The notes below the pieces were generated by a model. That model was not told the origin of the DNA, ran no database searches, and saw nothing but the letters and a program-made list of their open reading frames with translations. A stretch of DNA of 64,000 nucleotides from Blastocladiella emersonii ATCC 22665. Its lineage: Eukaryota; Blastocladiomycota; Blastocladiomycetes; Blastocladiales; Blastocladiaceae. A program made the position numbers and the translations under genes. Of the stretch, positions 21,701 to 33,077 are shown one piece after another. The stretch is from contig JANHCV010000004.1 of the NCBI GenBank assembly GCA_025594325.1, positions 2,108,001 through 2,172,000 of the forward strand, written 5' to 3'. Within the stretch, counting starts at the first letter, position 1; each line of letters begins with the position of its first letter.

Positions 21701-23325
21701 CAGGTCCATGGGGTCGGCGAAATCCTGGATCACGGCGTCGCACCGGTCCTTGAACTCCTCCATGTCGACGGCCATGTCGGCCTCGAACTGCGTGATCTGC
21801 CACTTGACAAACTCGTCGGCAAACTCCTTGATGGTCTCGATGGCCGGCATCAGGTTGCACCCGAGCAGCTGGTTGCGCAGGTGGATCCGGTACTCGAAGT
21901 CCTCGGGGATCCGCACCAGCCCGTTGACGAGGATCAGGTTCGACAGCGCGTACTCGTTGAGCTCCTCGTCGGTCATGCCGCGCGTGGCGCCCGTCGCGCC
22001 GACCAGACTGCCGAGGATGCCGCGGCCGTTGACGATGTTGGCAAAGGTCAGCAGCCACGGCTCGAAGCGGCGGGTGGCCCCGCGGTGCGCGTTGAGGAAG
22101 TCGAGGCCGCGCAGGACCATTTGGTGTCCGCGCGGCCGCGCGAGGTAGCAGAAGGCGGTCAGCACGTCGGCGACGAGCTTGCGCGTGTTGAGGTTGTCGC
22201 TGTCGAGCGAGAGGCACAGCGACTCGATCACGTCGGGCATGGCCATGGCCGCCTGCATGCCGGGCTTGACGTTGAGCAGGCCCTTGAGGCACCGCACCAC
22301 CTCGTTCTCGATGGACGTGAACTTGAACTGGTTCTTCCTATCGGGGTGCGCGCGATGGGAGAGGGAGATGCGATGTGAGACAGACTGCAAATAACGACGC
22401 GCGGGGTGGCGCAGCCGCACCACTCGTGGTCGGGGCCGACGCGTCGCCCGGAATAGCCCACGCGCGAGAAGGCGGAGAAGAGAGCAACGTACTGTCCGGC
22501 GGCGGCGCTCTGGCTGTGGCATCGCTGGTGGACGAGGACGAGGGCGGCGAGCCCGCCGCGCTGGATGAACTCCGCGATCCACTGCGGCGTGTGTGTCGCG
22601 AGCGAGACGCGCAGCGACATGAGCAGCTTCTGCGAGACGCGGTCCGAGTGCGGGGGCAGGTGGCGCATGAAGTACTCTGGGGTGAACTTGACGTTGCTCT
22701 GGATGCCGGCGCGGTTGTCGCGGGTCGAGTAGTGCTGGGTGATCATGGACCACTTGTTCTTGTCGGGCAGCACGTAGATGGCGCGGCGCGCGTCGTCGCG
22801 CACGCCCATGTCGTCGAGCATCTCCTTGAGCAGGCGCTCGAACAGGTCGCGGTTGTCGGGCGGGTTGGGCGAGTCGAAGAAGCCGGGCGGGCACTCGTTG
22901 TAGACGGACGAGGCCGACGGCCCGAACCCGGGGATCGCGGCGGCCACGGCGGCGGCATCGTCGATGGCGGCGAGGTCGGCGAGCGACGTGCTGGACCGGT
23001 TGAGCCCGCTGGCGCCGTTGCTGAACGACCCAGTGCCGGCGCCGTTGACGTTGGGCGCGCTGCCAAAGTGCAGCGTGGTGGGCGTGCCGGGCTGGGCCGG
23101 GCCGACGTAGACCTCGTGCATGGAGCTGGCGCTCTTGCGGCGGAGCATGCCGCTGACGTTGCCCGAGAGGCGGCGGGCCGAGGACGGGATGCCGAGCGAC
23201 AGCGACGACGACGACGAGCCGGCGGACCCGGAGCCCGTGCTGCCGCCGGCGCCGTGCGGCGAGAGCGCGCCGTCATCGCGGCTCGCGCTGCGGCCGCCCT
23301 TGATGCTGTGGAAGATCTTTTTCAT
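18767..23325 (-). CDS. Diaphanous-related formin (GBD-FH3, FH1, FH2, DAD)
   Basis: Exons on the minus strand 23325-22493 and 22337-18767 (GTACGT...ATAG intron, about 155 nt, unusually long here) give 1467 residues. After a Ser-rich N-terminus, residues about 150-560 form the GTPase-binding/FH3 armadillo region (VYNECPPGFFDSP, NKWSMITQHYS, WIAEFIQRGGLAALV). A coiled coil lies at about 560-715, and FH1 at about 727-880 consists of proline runs separated by Gly/Met, the profilin sites. FH2 spans about 895-1280 (LKQLQWDKLP, RAYNINIMLGRMK, GNYMNTGFRGNATGF). A DAD-like EMDDLLASLKRV sits near 1380. The layout matches autoinhibited, Rho-activated formins that nucleate and elongate actin filaments. 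It shares its promoter region with a second formin transcribed the other way. Confidence 0.93.
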
Positions 23326-24032
23326 GCAGCCGCCCGATCAGCAAGCAAGCAAACGGCGCGAGGTTGCTGCAGGTGCGCGGGGAGACCCGGCAGGGACCGG
23401 CCGAGGTGGCGCACGGCGAGCGAGCTGCAGGCGCGCGGGTAAAGGAGCGTGCGGGCCGCGAGGGCGGGCGGCGATGGGTGGGTATACGAGAGTCGATGCG
23501 TCGCGGACGAGACGGGAGCGCGGAGGAGCGGCGGCAGCGATGGGCAACGCTCGCGCGCGGCTGGCCGATGCGGCGGCGGCGGCGGTCCAAAATTGGCGAC
23601 GGCGGCGTGGCGGGCGTGCAGGATCGCCGCCGGGTGAGAGATTCGTCGCCGTCTACGTCGTGGTGTGGTTCGAGAGAGCGCGTCGGCGAGGCGAAGGGGA
23701 CGGAATTCCTCGCACCGGCAGCACGGTGGCGCGACGCAGAAGGGAAGGGAGACGCCCAACGTGGGCTCTGCTGACGGCGGCTTTGCGACGCGCCACCGCC
23801 ACACGGCAACTTGTCTCGCACTCAGCACGTGAGCCGCGCGTGCGTGTCTCCCCGCGCGCGCAGCGACGCGTCGGGCCGCCGCTGCCTCACCTCGCCGCCG
23901 ACGTCTCGCCGCCTCCGTGCTCTCGTACCGCAAAACTAGAGTAGAGTAGATGCATCGACGCCGCTAGACGCAACATAGAGTAGTAGACTGGGCACCGAGT
24001 CCCCGATAGACCGACCACCACCCGCTCCGACC
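23326..24032. promoter_or_regulatory. Shared promoter region of head-to-head formins
   Basis: 707 bp between the two divergent formin starts. Very GC-rich except the last 100 bp before the plus-strand gene. No TATA box. Ala/Arg-rich frames here look like chance open frames. Confidence 0.5.
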
Positions 24033-27000
24033 ATGGGCAACACGGCGAGCCGCGACGCCGAGCGCCTCAAGGCCCGCTACAAGGATGCCATCAAGCCGCC
24101 CGACGGTCTGCCTCACGCCGACGCGGTGCCGTCCGCCACCGCGCACCGCGGGACGCTGGCGACTGCGGTCAGCAGCTCGCCGTCCACGCCGAACGGGCCA
24201 CCGCGGCCGATCCCCGAGGAGCTCCCGATCCCGTGCAAGGAGGACCTCGATGCCGGCCTCGAGATTGTCATGGTACGCTTGCCTCGCACCACGCGTGCAC
24301 CGATCTGGACTTACACGCCGCACAACCCACAGGACGACCTCGGGCTCAGCGAGGACAAGAAGAACGTGATGCGCGCCTTCTCCGACGACCGCAAGTGGAC
24401 GCTGATCCAGTCGCACATCCGCGACCACAAGCCGACGAGCCAGCACCAGATGCCCGAGCTGCTGCTGCTCAAGGAGAACCCGACCGAGGACGTGGTCCGC
24501 AACCTCGTCGTCGTGCTGCGGTCGCGACCCATCAGCTGGATCACGGGCTTCATCAACGCAGGCGGCCTGCGCTGCCTCTTCTCCATGCTCGAGGACCTCG
24601 AGATCCAGTTCCTGCACAACCCCATGGAGGAGCTCGTCATCAAGTGCATCAAATCCATCATGAACAACAAGCCCGGCCTCGCCGCCGTCCTCGAGTCGCT
24701 CGACAATCTCGTCATCATCGCCCTCGCGCTGCGCTCCACCAACCTCAAGGCCAAGACCCTCGTCCTCGAGATCTTTGCCGCGCTGTGCTTCATCCCGGGC
24801 GGCCACAGCCTCGTCCTCGACGCCATGACCATGCTCATGGAGGCGCTCGGCCACGGCAACCGGTTCGACGTGGTCGTCAAGTGCCTGCTCATCGAGGCCC
24901 CCGCCGTCAACCTCGCCGCGTACCAGGGACCCGCCAACAGCCCGACGAGCCCGACCAACGGCGCCTTTTCGATCGCCGGCGGCACCAGCGCCGCGTCCCA
25001 GGCCGCCGCGTCCGCCTCGCCGACGAGCAACGCGGCCATCGCGTCCGTCGTCAGCATGCAGCAGCAGATCGCGGACCTACAGGTGGCCGCCATGGCCTTC
25101 ATCAACGCCATGGTGTGTGGCGGCGGGTCCAAGCCGTCACAGCTCGACCTGCGCATGCACATCCGCTACGAGATGTACGGGTGCGGGATCGAGGAGGCCC
25201 TGTCCAAGCTGCTGTTCCACGACTGCTCGCACGTCGAGCAGCAGATCGACATTTTCGAGTCGGGCGCCGAGGCCGACGAGGCCGAGCTGCTGTCGCGGCT
25301 CGACGCGGCCGCGCTCGACTCGGACGACCTCGCTTCTGTATTCGCCGCGATCCAGTCGTCGGTCGCCAACGCGAAATCGCAACGCCACCTGCTCTCGATC
25401 CTGCGCCACATGGCGCTGCTGCCGTCCAACCCGCACCGCGTCCGCAAGTACTGGGCCGTCCTCGACGCCGTCGTCCAGCAGGTCGTCCTGCAGCGCGCGG
25501 CTGGCGGCGGCGACCCGGACCCCGCCGTCGCCGTCGCCTCGCTGTCCGTCGACGACGTGCTCGCCCGCATCAACGCCGGCGACGCCGACATCGAGGAGAA
25601 GCGCAAGAAGCTGATTCAGCAGGCGCAGCTCGAGATCGCCGAGCTCAAGGACAGGCTCGCCAAGGAGGAGGCCAAGCACAAGGACCACGACGACGAGACG
25701 GCCAAGCTGCGCGCCGAGATCGGCCAGAAGAAGCGCGAGGTCGCCGAACTCGAGCGCATGCTCCGCGAACGCGCGACGAGCGGCGACGAGGCCGCGCGCG
25801 AGCTCGCGCACGTCCAGAAACTCAGTCTCGCCGGGCCGGGTAGCGGCGCGCCGCCGCCCCCGCCGCCTCCACCACCACCTGTCATGGGCCGAGGCGGTGG
25901 TGCTCCCCCGCCTCCACCACCTCCGCCTCCGCCTGTGATGGGGGGCGGCGGCCCGCCACCACCACCTCCTCCACCACCACCACCGCCGATGATGATGGGC
26001 GGCGGGCCCCCTCCGCCTCCTCCACCACCGCCGATGATGGGCAGCGGTCCTCCTCCGCCCCCTCCGCCGCCGCCAATGATGGGCGGGCCGCCCCCGCCCC
26101 CACCACCTCCGCCAATGATGGGCGGCGGGCCTCCTCCTCCCCCGCCTCCGCCACCCATGGGCGGCGGTCCTCCGCCCCCGCCGCCACCACCTCCCGGCAT
26201 GCGCGGCGGCCCACCGCCCCCTCCGCCGCCGCCGATGATGGGCGGCGGTCCGCCCCCACCTCCACCACCTCCCGGATTCGGCGGCGGCCCGCCTCCCCCG
26301 CCACCACCGCCCGGCATGCGCGGCGGCCCGCCACCACCTCCACCCGGTCCTGGCGGCGGTCCGCCGCCTCCGCCACCCGGTCCCGGCGGCCCGCCGCCGC
26401 CGCCCGGCGGGTTCCGGCCCATGGTGCCGCCGCCCGGCGGGTTCCGGCCCATGGTGCCGCCGCCGGGTCCCGCGGCCAAGAAGACGAACCTGTCGAGCAA
26501 GCCGCTGCGCGGGCTCAACTGGTCGAAGCTGCCGCAGCCGAAGGCCGCCGCGACGATCTGGAAGGCGCTCGACGACGCCGAGGTGCACGCAAAACTCGAC
26601 ACGGCCGCGTTCGAGGACCTGTTCGCGGCGGCGACGGCGAAGCCCAAGGGCGCGATCGCGCCGGCCGCCGACGGCGCGGGCATGGGGAGCACGGGGACGC
26701 TCGGCAAGGCGCCCGTGGCGTCGTCGGCGCTAATCAGCGTCGTGGACGCGAAAAAGTCGCAGAACCTCAGCATCCTGCTCAAGCGCGTCAAGGCCGACGT
26801 CGACGCGATCCTGGCGGCGATCCGGCGCGCTGACACGGAGCTGCTGCCCGTCGAGGTGCTCACCGAGATGAACAAGCTGAAGCCCGACGACAACGACGCG
26901 ATCGCGCTCGCGCCCGTGGCGGCCGAGCCCGCGAAACTCGCCATGGCGGACCGGTTCCTGTTCGAGGCGGCGCGGATCCCGCGGTTCGAGCACCGGCTCA

Positions 27001-28323
27001 ACGCCATGATCTTCCGCGGCAACTTTGACGAGACGCTGGGCGACCTCAAGCACAGCGTGCGCGCGGTGCGGCTCGCGAGCGACCAGGTCACGGGCAGCCC
27101 CAAGTTCCGCGAGCTGCTGCGCCTCGTGCTCGGGCTCGGCAACTACCTCAACGCGGGCGCGCGCGGCGGCGCGTACGGGTTCAAGCTCGACGCGCTGTCC
27201 AAGCTCGCCGACGTCAAGTCCAACGCCAACGCCAACGGACGCAAGCACACGCTGCTGCACTACCTGTGCGAGCTCGCCGAGTCGCCAAGGTTCGCGGACG
27301 CGATCGGCGGGTTCGCCGAGCAGCTGTCGGCCGTCGAGCCCGCGTCCAAGGTCACCATCACGACCGTCCGCAGCGCGCTCGGCACCATGAAGAAGGAGAT
27401 CAACACGCTCGGCGGCCTGATCGAGTCCATGGCCAAGGACGCGAACCCGGCCAACGCCGAGTTCGTCACCGCCATGAAGCCGTTCCACGCGACCGCCGAG
27501 ACCGAGTACAAGCAGCTTGACGAGGCGTGGAAGGCCGCCGAGACCGCCTTCGAGGCCGCCGTCAACGCGTACGCCGAGGACCCCAAGGTGATCACCGCCG
27601 AGGAGTTTTTCGGGCAGTTCCACCAGTTCGTCGCCGCCTTCAACACAGCGCACGCCGAGAACGTCGCGTGGGTCCAGAAGGAGGCCGAGAACGCCAAGAA
27701 GGAGGCCGAGAAGAAAAAGAAGGAGGACGAGGCCGCCGCCCGCAAGGCCAAGAAGTCAAACGACGCGCTCGCATCCAACTCGGAGCTCAGCAATGGCAGC
27801 GGTGCCGCCGCCGGGTCCCCGACCTCGCCCGCGGGCAGCACCGGCAGCGCGCCCGGCGGCGGCGACCAGGAACTCGACGCGCTCATCGACCAGGTTAAGT
27901 CCGGCAAGGCGTTCCAGGGGTCCAAGGTGCGCCCGTCGGGCGTGCGCGCCAAGAAGCTCGCGGGCGGCGACGACGCGCGGCCGGGCGGCGGCCCTAGTGC
28001 GACGCTCGCCCCGCCGAGCGAAGGCGACGACGGGAAGGCCGATGGCGGTGACGGCGAGGCCAACGGCGGGACGCCCGGCGTGCGACCACGCGTCATTCGG
28101 CGGTCGCTATCACCTGGTACGTCTCGACTCAGATGTGATCCCGTTTGGAACAAATCTGACCTCGCTCGACCGTGTAGCCGCGCAAGAGAACCGCAAGTCG
28201 CAGGTCGTCAACCGCGTCCGCGGCAAGTCGCGCGGGCGAATGACCGAGGCCGACGTGGACGCGCTGCAGCAGTCGCTCGGGTCGTCCGCGGGATCCGCAG
28301 CCGCGGCGGGGCTCGCAAAGTAG
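24033..28323 (+). CDS. Diaphanous-related formin, N-myristoylation signal (FMNL-like)
   Basis: Exons 24033-24272, 24333-28116 and 28178-28323 give 1389 residues. The N-terminus MGNTASR fits the myristoylation consensus, as in FMNL formins. Residues about 80-480 form the GBD/FH3 region (KWTLIQSHIRDHK, WITGFINAGGLRCLF, MNNKPGLAAVLESL). A coiled coil runs at about 500-575. FH1 (about 585-795) has around twenty proline runs separated by MGGG-like spacers, and FH2 spans about 800-1190 (LRGLNWSKLP, KKSQNLSILLKR, GNYLNAGARGGAYGF). A DAD-like ELDALIDQVKSGKAF is near 1259, followed by basic residues. The first intron (60 nt) is in frame and stop-free; I removed it because it begins GTACGC and ends CACAG and splits DLEIVM from DDLGL. 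Role: actin nucleation at membranes under Rho-type GTPases. Confidence 0.92.
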
Positions 28324-28771
28324 CGGTTCAACAAAATAAACAATTGCACTGGTAGTCGCGCGTTCGGACAACGAAGAATGTGGCATCCCACGGATCGTAC
28401 AAGCAACTGCATCCGGCCACAGGGCGACGCGACACCACATAGCGAAACTGGTCTCTGAGCATCAGTCGCAAATCCCCTCGATCTCAACGGGAAGAGCTTC
28501 GCCATCCCGTCACTTATGACGTGATATATATGTAGGACTCTACGGCGGTCTATAATTAGTGGGGGGAATGTTTGAAAACAGCGACGAGGAAGCGGAGCGC
28601 GACTGTGGCGCAACGCGTCCGCTCCTTCGCGTGAGGTCCAGCTCGCCTTCCTGGGCCGCATTCTAGAGGAGGTCCCCGACCAGACACAATCGGAGGCACG
28701 ATCGCACCAAAACTAAAAACTAACGTCGACGTTATATTGAAATCCAGAACCTAGTGAACAAATCAATCACG
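28324..28771. other. Intergenic region, convergent gene ends
   Basis: About 450 bp between the formin stop and the BTB gene stop. TGTGGCGCAACGCGT lies at 28604-28618. No gene or RNA recognised. Confidence 0.4.
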
Positions 28772-30700
28772 TCACATCGTCTTGAGGTCGATCATGGCGC
28801 GGAACACGCGCTTTCCATCAACGAGAGGAGGTGGAACCACGGTATTGTAGTCAACGTTCCACTCCTCGATGATGACGCCGCGCTCCGTCGGCTCGGGTTC
28901 CGACCATTCCTTGAGATATGTGCTCGAGGCCCGCGTCTGCTTCGGCTGAATGACTGAGCAGATGGCTGCGTTGTGAACAGAAGGGCTGACCTGAAAAGTG
29001 CAAGCTCGGATTTGGTACATGGCGATTTGGCGAGGATCGACGTAGGCGTTGGGGGTCTCCTTCACCGATCGTTGTCTAGTCCCAGCGAGTTAGTTTTTGG
29101 ACTGCGCTGAGCGGCACTCGAGTAAAAGACTTGAACGACGCACTGGGACATGCAGACGACGACACGCCCGTTCTTGTCCTTTTCCACTTTGCGCTCAACG
29201 TTGAATTCCCACCAAGACCCAGCAAAGAACGCGGGTCGACTCGCGTAGCGATGCTTCATGTAAGGATCTTTGGTCACGTCAAACTCGATAGAAACGCGAA
29301 ACACGGGAAAGCCGAGCTTGGAGACACACTTTCCAAGCGTCGCATAGTCGTCATCGCTTGAGCCGTCATCGCTCTCCTCCTCTTTGTCGCTTCCTCCATC
29401 CTGCGAGCCGCCGCCACAGTCCTCATCCGCCCCATCATCCATCGTCTCGTCTTCCATCTCATCCTCTTCCATCTCGGACCCGCGCTGCGCATCGGCTTTC
29501 GCGTCCCTGTCGCGTCCGTCCAAGTCTGCACCGCCATCGCTGCCCACATCTGCTTCCACGGTAGAGCCCGAGTCCGGACCAGAGTCCAAGTCAGTACCAT
29601 CCTTGGCGTGGAACCACCCGGCAGGAAGCTCTTTGTCGGATGAACGGCAACCAGTAACGGCAGTGTACATCGCGAAGTGGTCATAGAAGGCCGCCTTGAT
29701 GCACTGCCGGAAGACATGGTCGCGAGTCGCAAGCCGCGAGTTGATGGCTCGGCGCAAGTCGGATTGCGGCATGGTGTAGAACCGCACCAGGCGAAGTAGG
29801 TCTGCGGTGGGCACGTCGAAATCGCACAGGAATTCGTACAGCGCGAGCTCCGAGGATGCAAAGAAATCGTTTTCGCAGAGAACGCGGCGGACGAGCTCCT
29901 CGGGGCACTGCTCAAGGATCGCCCGCGTGACGGGATGCGGACCAAGGTATTTCAGGTGAGCAATGGTCTCATCCAGGAGCTGAGAGACGCGATTTGGGAC
30001 CGTCGTTTCGTTGCAGAACGTCATCACTCGAGAAGCAAGCTTGGCAAAAGTCTTCGACGGCGCGTCAAGCGATGAAGCGCAGTTTGCCAGCAAGCTGAGG
30101 TACGAGTTGCAGCACGCGTCCACGAGCTGCTTGAGATCTGCGTCAGAGAGAGAGAAGAGTCAGTGTCGAGGTTGATGGCAGCGAAATGGATCTTGAAAGG
30201 GCCGCACCAAAGTAGTTCCCGGCTTCGAGGTAGTCGAAAAAGGTATTGGGCGTGATCCGCGATACGATAAGTGTCTCACACCCACCGTACAGCGCAATGA
30301 GAGCCGTCTCCCACGCGAAGAGCGCGCGGCGAGCGAGGCCGTCATTTGCATCGACGTTGCTGCTACCAGAGTCGCTACCGCTCTCGCACTCGTCATCGGC
30401 TGCATCGGCACTTTCGTCGTCGTCCGACAGTGAAAAATCGACGCGAAGCGAGCAACCCTCCGACGGTGTGTGCCAAATGTCGTTGAGGAGCGCGGCGAAG
30501 AACGGGCTTTGAATGAGGACGTCTCGATGAAGCGAATACGTTGTCCCGTGAATCACAATGTCGACGTCCGATTGTGTGCCGCTCTGCGCAAGTTTGCGAA
30601 AGTGGCGAACAAGCGGAAGCGCCACAGGCGTGCACTCGCACTTGGCGGCGAGCGTGTCGCGAAATGACGGTTTTGCATTCGATTCATCAGTTTGCTCCAT
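28772..30700 (-). CDS. BTB-BACK domain protein, tandem copy 1
   Basis: Exons on the minus strand 30700-30208, 30137-29144 and 29075-28772 give 596 residues. The BTB/POZ core (SDVDIVIHGTTYSLHRDVLI) starts near residue 44 and is split by an acidic insert. A BACK-like helical region follows at about 235-320 (RAILEQCPEELVRRVL). Then comes a highly acidic Asp/Glu/Ser stretch (about 350-430) and a C-terminal beta-rich module (FPVFRVSIEFDVT, GSWWEFNVERKVEKD, YVDPRQIAMYQIR) ending KTM. BTB-BACK proteins usually serve as Cullin-3 substrate adaptors; whether this one does is inference. The intron positions match the neighbouring copy exactly, supporting the model. The introns are GTGCGG...CAG (70 nt) and GTGCGT...TAG (68 nt). 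Confidence 0.8.
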
Positions 30701-31052
30701 GTTCGGTCGCGTTTGAGATTAAAAAGAGTGTGGAATCCAGATGGAGGGTTGTGATCGGGTTGATTATGAAGGGTGCGGTGGTCGGGTTGCTGTGGTGTGA
30801 GACATGGTGCGAGACGCGTCGCGTTATCACGTGTGCTCTTATCGTGCTGGCCGCCGCGCTGTCTCGCAGGGCTGCGCCTCAAACGTGATATCAAGACGCG
30901 TCTCCTGGCGACGATCCGTTCTTCGACATTTTTCTGGGTCAAAACCATGTGCCCAGGAATATGAATGAGGCGCAACAATCAAAGGACGAGAACCTGACAT
31001 GTATTCAAAAACAAACTCCGATCATTCGACGACACGGAGTTTCGCCACCTTG
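30701..31052. other. Spacer between the tandem BTB genes
   Basis: About 350 bp. It should contain the promoter of the minus-strand copy starting at 30700. ACGTGATATC followed by CGCGTCTC, a motif seen four times in the window, is at 30883-30904. Confidence 0.45.
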
Positions 31053-32813
31053 TCACATCGTCCTCAGCTCGACCATGATTCGGAAGCACCGTTTACCGCC
31101 AACGAGTGGCGGTGGAACCGAGTTGAAAACTTCAATATCCCAGCCGTCCGAGTTGTTGCCCACGGCGCTAGTGTCCGTCCACTCTTCACAGTGCACGTCG
31201 GTAACCCATGTGTCGGACGGAGCGACAATAGAACAACCCGCCTTGGAGATGGAGGGACAAACCCTGAAGCTGAACGACCGGGTTTCGTACAGGGCTTTTG
31301 CGCGAGGATCGACGTACAGGCTCGGGCCTTTGCAGTTGATGCGATAACTAGACAACCAAGAGTAAGGGTGAGATGAGTATTGCCCGCTGGCACAAGTAAT
31401 CGAGCCTCACGCAGACTCGGCAAGAAACGTACCATGACATGATGAGAACGACGTTGCCGTCCGCGTCATTTTCCTCCTTGGGCGAGAAGCGGAACTTCCA
31501 CCAAGATCCGGCGACAAAATAAGGTCCGCGGTCGTAGTCGCACGACATGTAAGGATCGTCGGTCACATCAAGCTGAATCGGAATTCGGAAGATGGGGGTG
31601 CCAATCTCGCGGACGACTTTGGTAAGTGCGGCGTACGGGTCTGGTTTCGAAGGCTCGCTATCCGCGTCGACATCCATGTCGGCTTCGCCGTCCGTGGACT
31701 CGGAATCGGAGCTTCCCGATGTGTTGCCGTCGTCGAGATCAGGCGCGAACCACCCCTTGGGAAGCCCTTCGTCAGCGGTGTCCGATTCAATGATGGCCGA
31801 CTCGAGCGAGATCTGGTCAAAAGCAGCTGCTTTGACGCTGAGACCAAGCACCGGATCATGGGCCACACGCGACGACCTGAGGACGCGGCGCAGGTCATCT
31901 TGGGGCATGGAGTAAAAACGCACTAGATAGGCAAGCATGTGCGAGGAGATGGCGTCAAACTCGCACAGGAACTTGTAGAGCGTGAACTCCGAGGGCGCGT
32001 AGAATTCGTCATCTTCAAAGACGCGGTGAATCACCTTCTCGGGGCAATGCCGAAGAATTGCGCGGGTGATCCGATGCGGCCCCAGAAACTTGAGATGGGC
32101 GACGGTTGCTTCGAGCAACGAGGCAACGGATTTCGGGACCGTCTTTTCGGTGCAGAAAAGAAGCACACGGGACGCAAGCTTGGCGAAGGGCGTCACGGGG
32201 ACGTCGACGGTTGCAGCGCAGTTCGCAAGCAGGTTGAGGTAAAAGCTGCAGCACGCATTGATGAGCAGGTCGAGACCTACATCCAACAGTAAAGCATTTA
32301 GCACTCGAGGATCGTGTGAAGGAAAAGGCCCAAGGCCACCGTACCAAAGTAGATTCCAGCCTCAACGTGATCGAGAAAGTTATCGTCCGTGACGCGCGAC
32401 GCAACTTGGAATTCGCACCCGCCGTAGAGCGCAACGAGTGCCGTTTCCCACGCGAAGAGCGTGCGCTTCGTGAGACCAAGCGGCGCTTCTTCGTCTTCGT
32501 CGTCGCAACTATCTTCGTCATCGAAGCTGTTGTCAAGACTGAGCGCGAAACCAAGGCGAAGCGCACAGCCCTCGGTGGGCGCGTGCCAAGCGTCATCAAG
32601 AAGCGCAGCGAGGAGAGGGCTCTGCAGGAGGACGTAACGATGCAAGGCATAGGTTTGGCCTTCTAGGACAACGGTGACATCCGATTGAGCGTTGCTTCCC
32701 GCGAGTGACCGAGAGAGGCGGACGATTGGAAGGACGGTCGGCGTGCACTTGCACGCGGTCGCAAGTGTCTCCTGCCAGGAGTTCGGTATGGTCGATGCTT
32801 TCATTTGCTCCAT
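31053..32813 (-). CDS. BTB-BACK domain protein, tandem copy 2
   Basis: Exons on the minus strand 32813-32345, 32276-31433 and 31347-31053 give 535 residues. It is clearly a paralogue of the gene at 28772-30700, with the same order of BTB (SDVTVVLEGQTYALHRYVLL), acidic insert, BACK-like helices (RAILRHCPEKVIHRVF), acidic linker (shorter here) and C-terminal module (FRIPIQLDVT, GSWWKFRF, YVDPRAKALYETR). Both end in a KTM/RTM tripeptide. The start MEQ at 32813 is preferred because the other copy also begins MEQ; no ATG lies further upstream in frame. Introns are GTACGG...TAG (68 nt) and GTACGT...TAG (85 nt). Confidence 0.8.
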
Positions 32814-33077
32814 GTTGGACAGTGCCAAGGCCAGGGATTAGTTACATGGAAGCCAGTCGGAGGGAGCCGAGACGGAGACGGCGGCTAACACGAACAAGCG
32901 GTGTGAGACAAAGTGAGCATCACATGTGTGGCGCAGCGCGTCACCTCAACCAACCCTGCTTCAACGAGAGTGTAGAGTTGCGAAGGCGAAAACGAGAGCG
33001 TGGGCCTCGCGAAGGCGGACAGTTTGGCGGAGGGCGCAAACTGCGACAAACCAAGGGATAACCAAAACCGATGCTAT

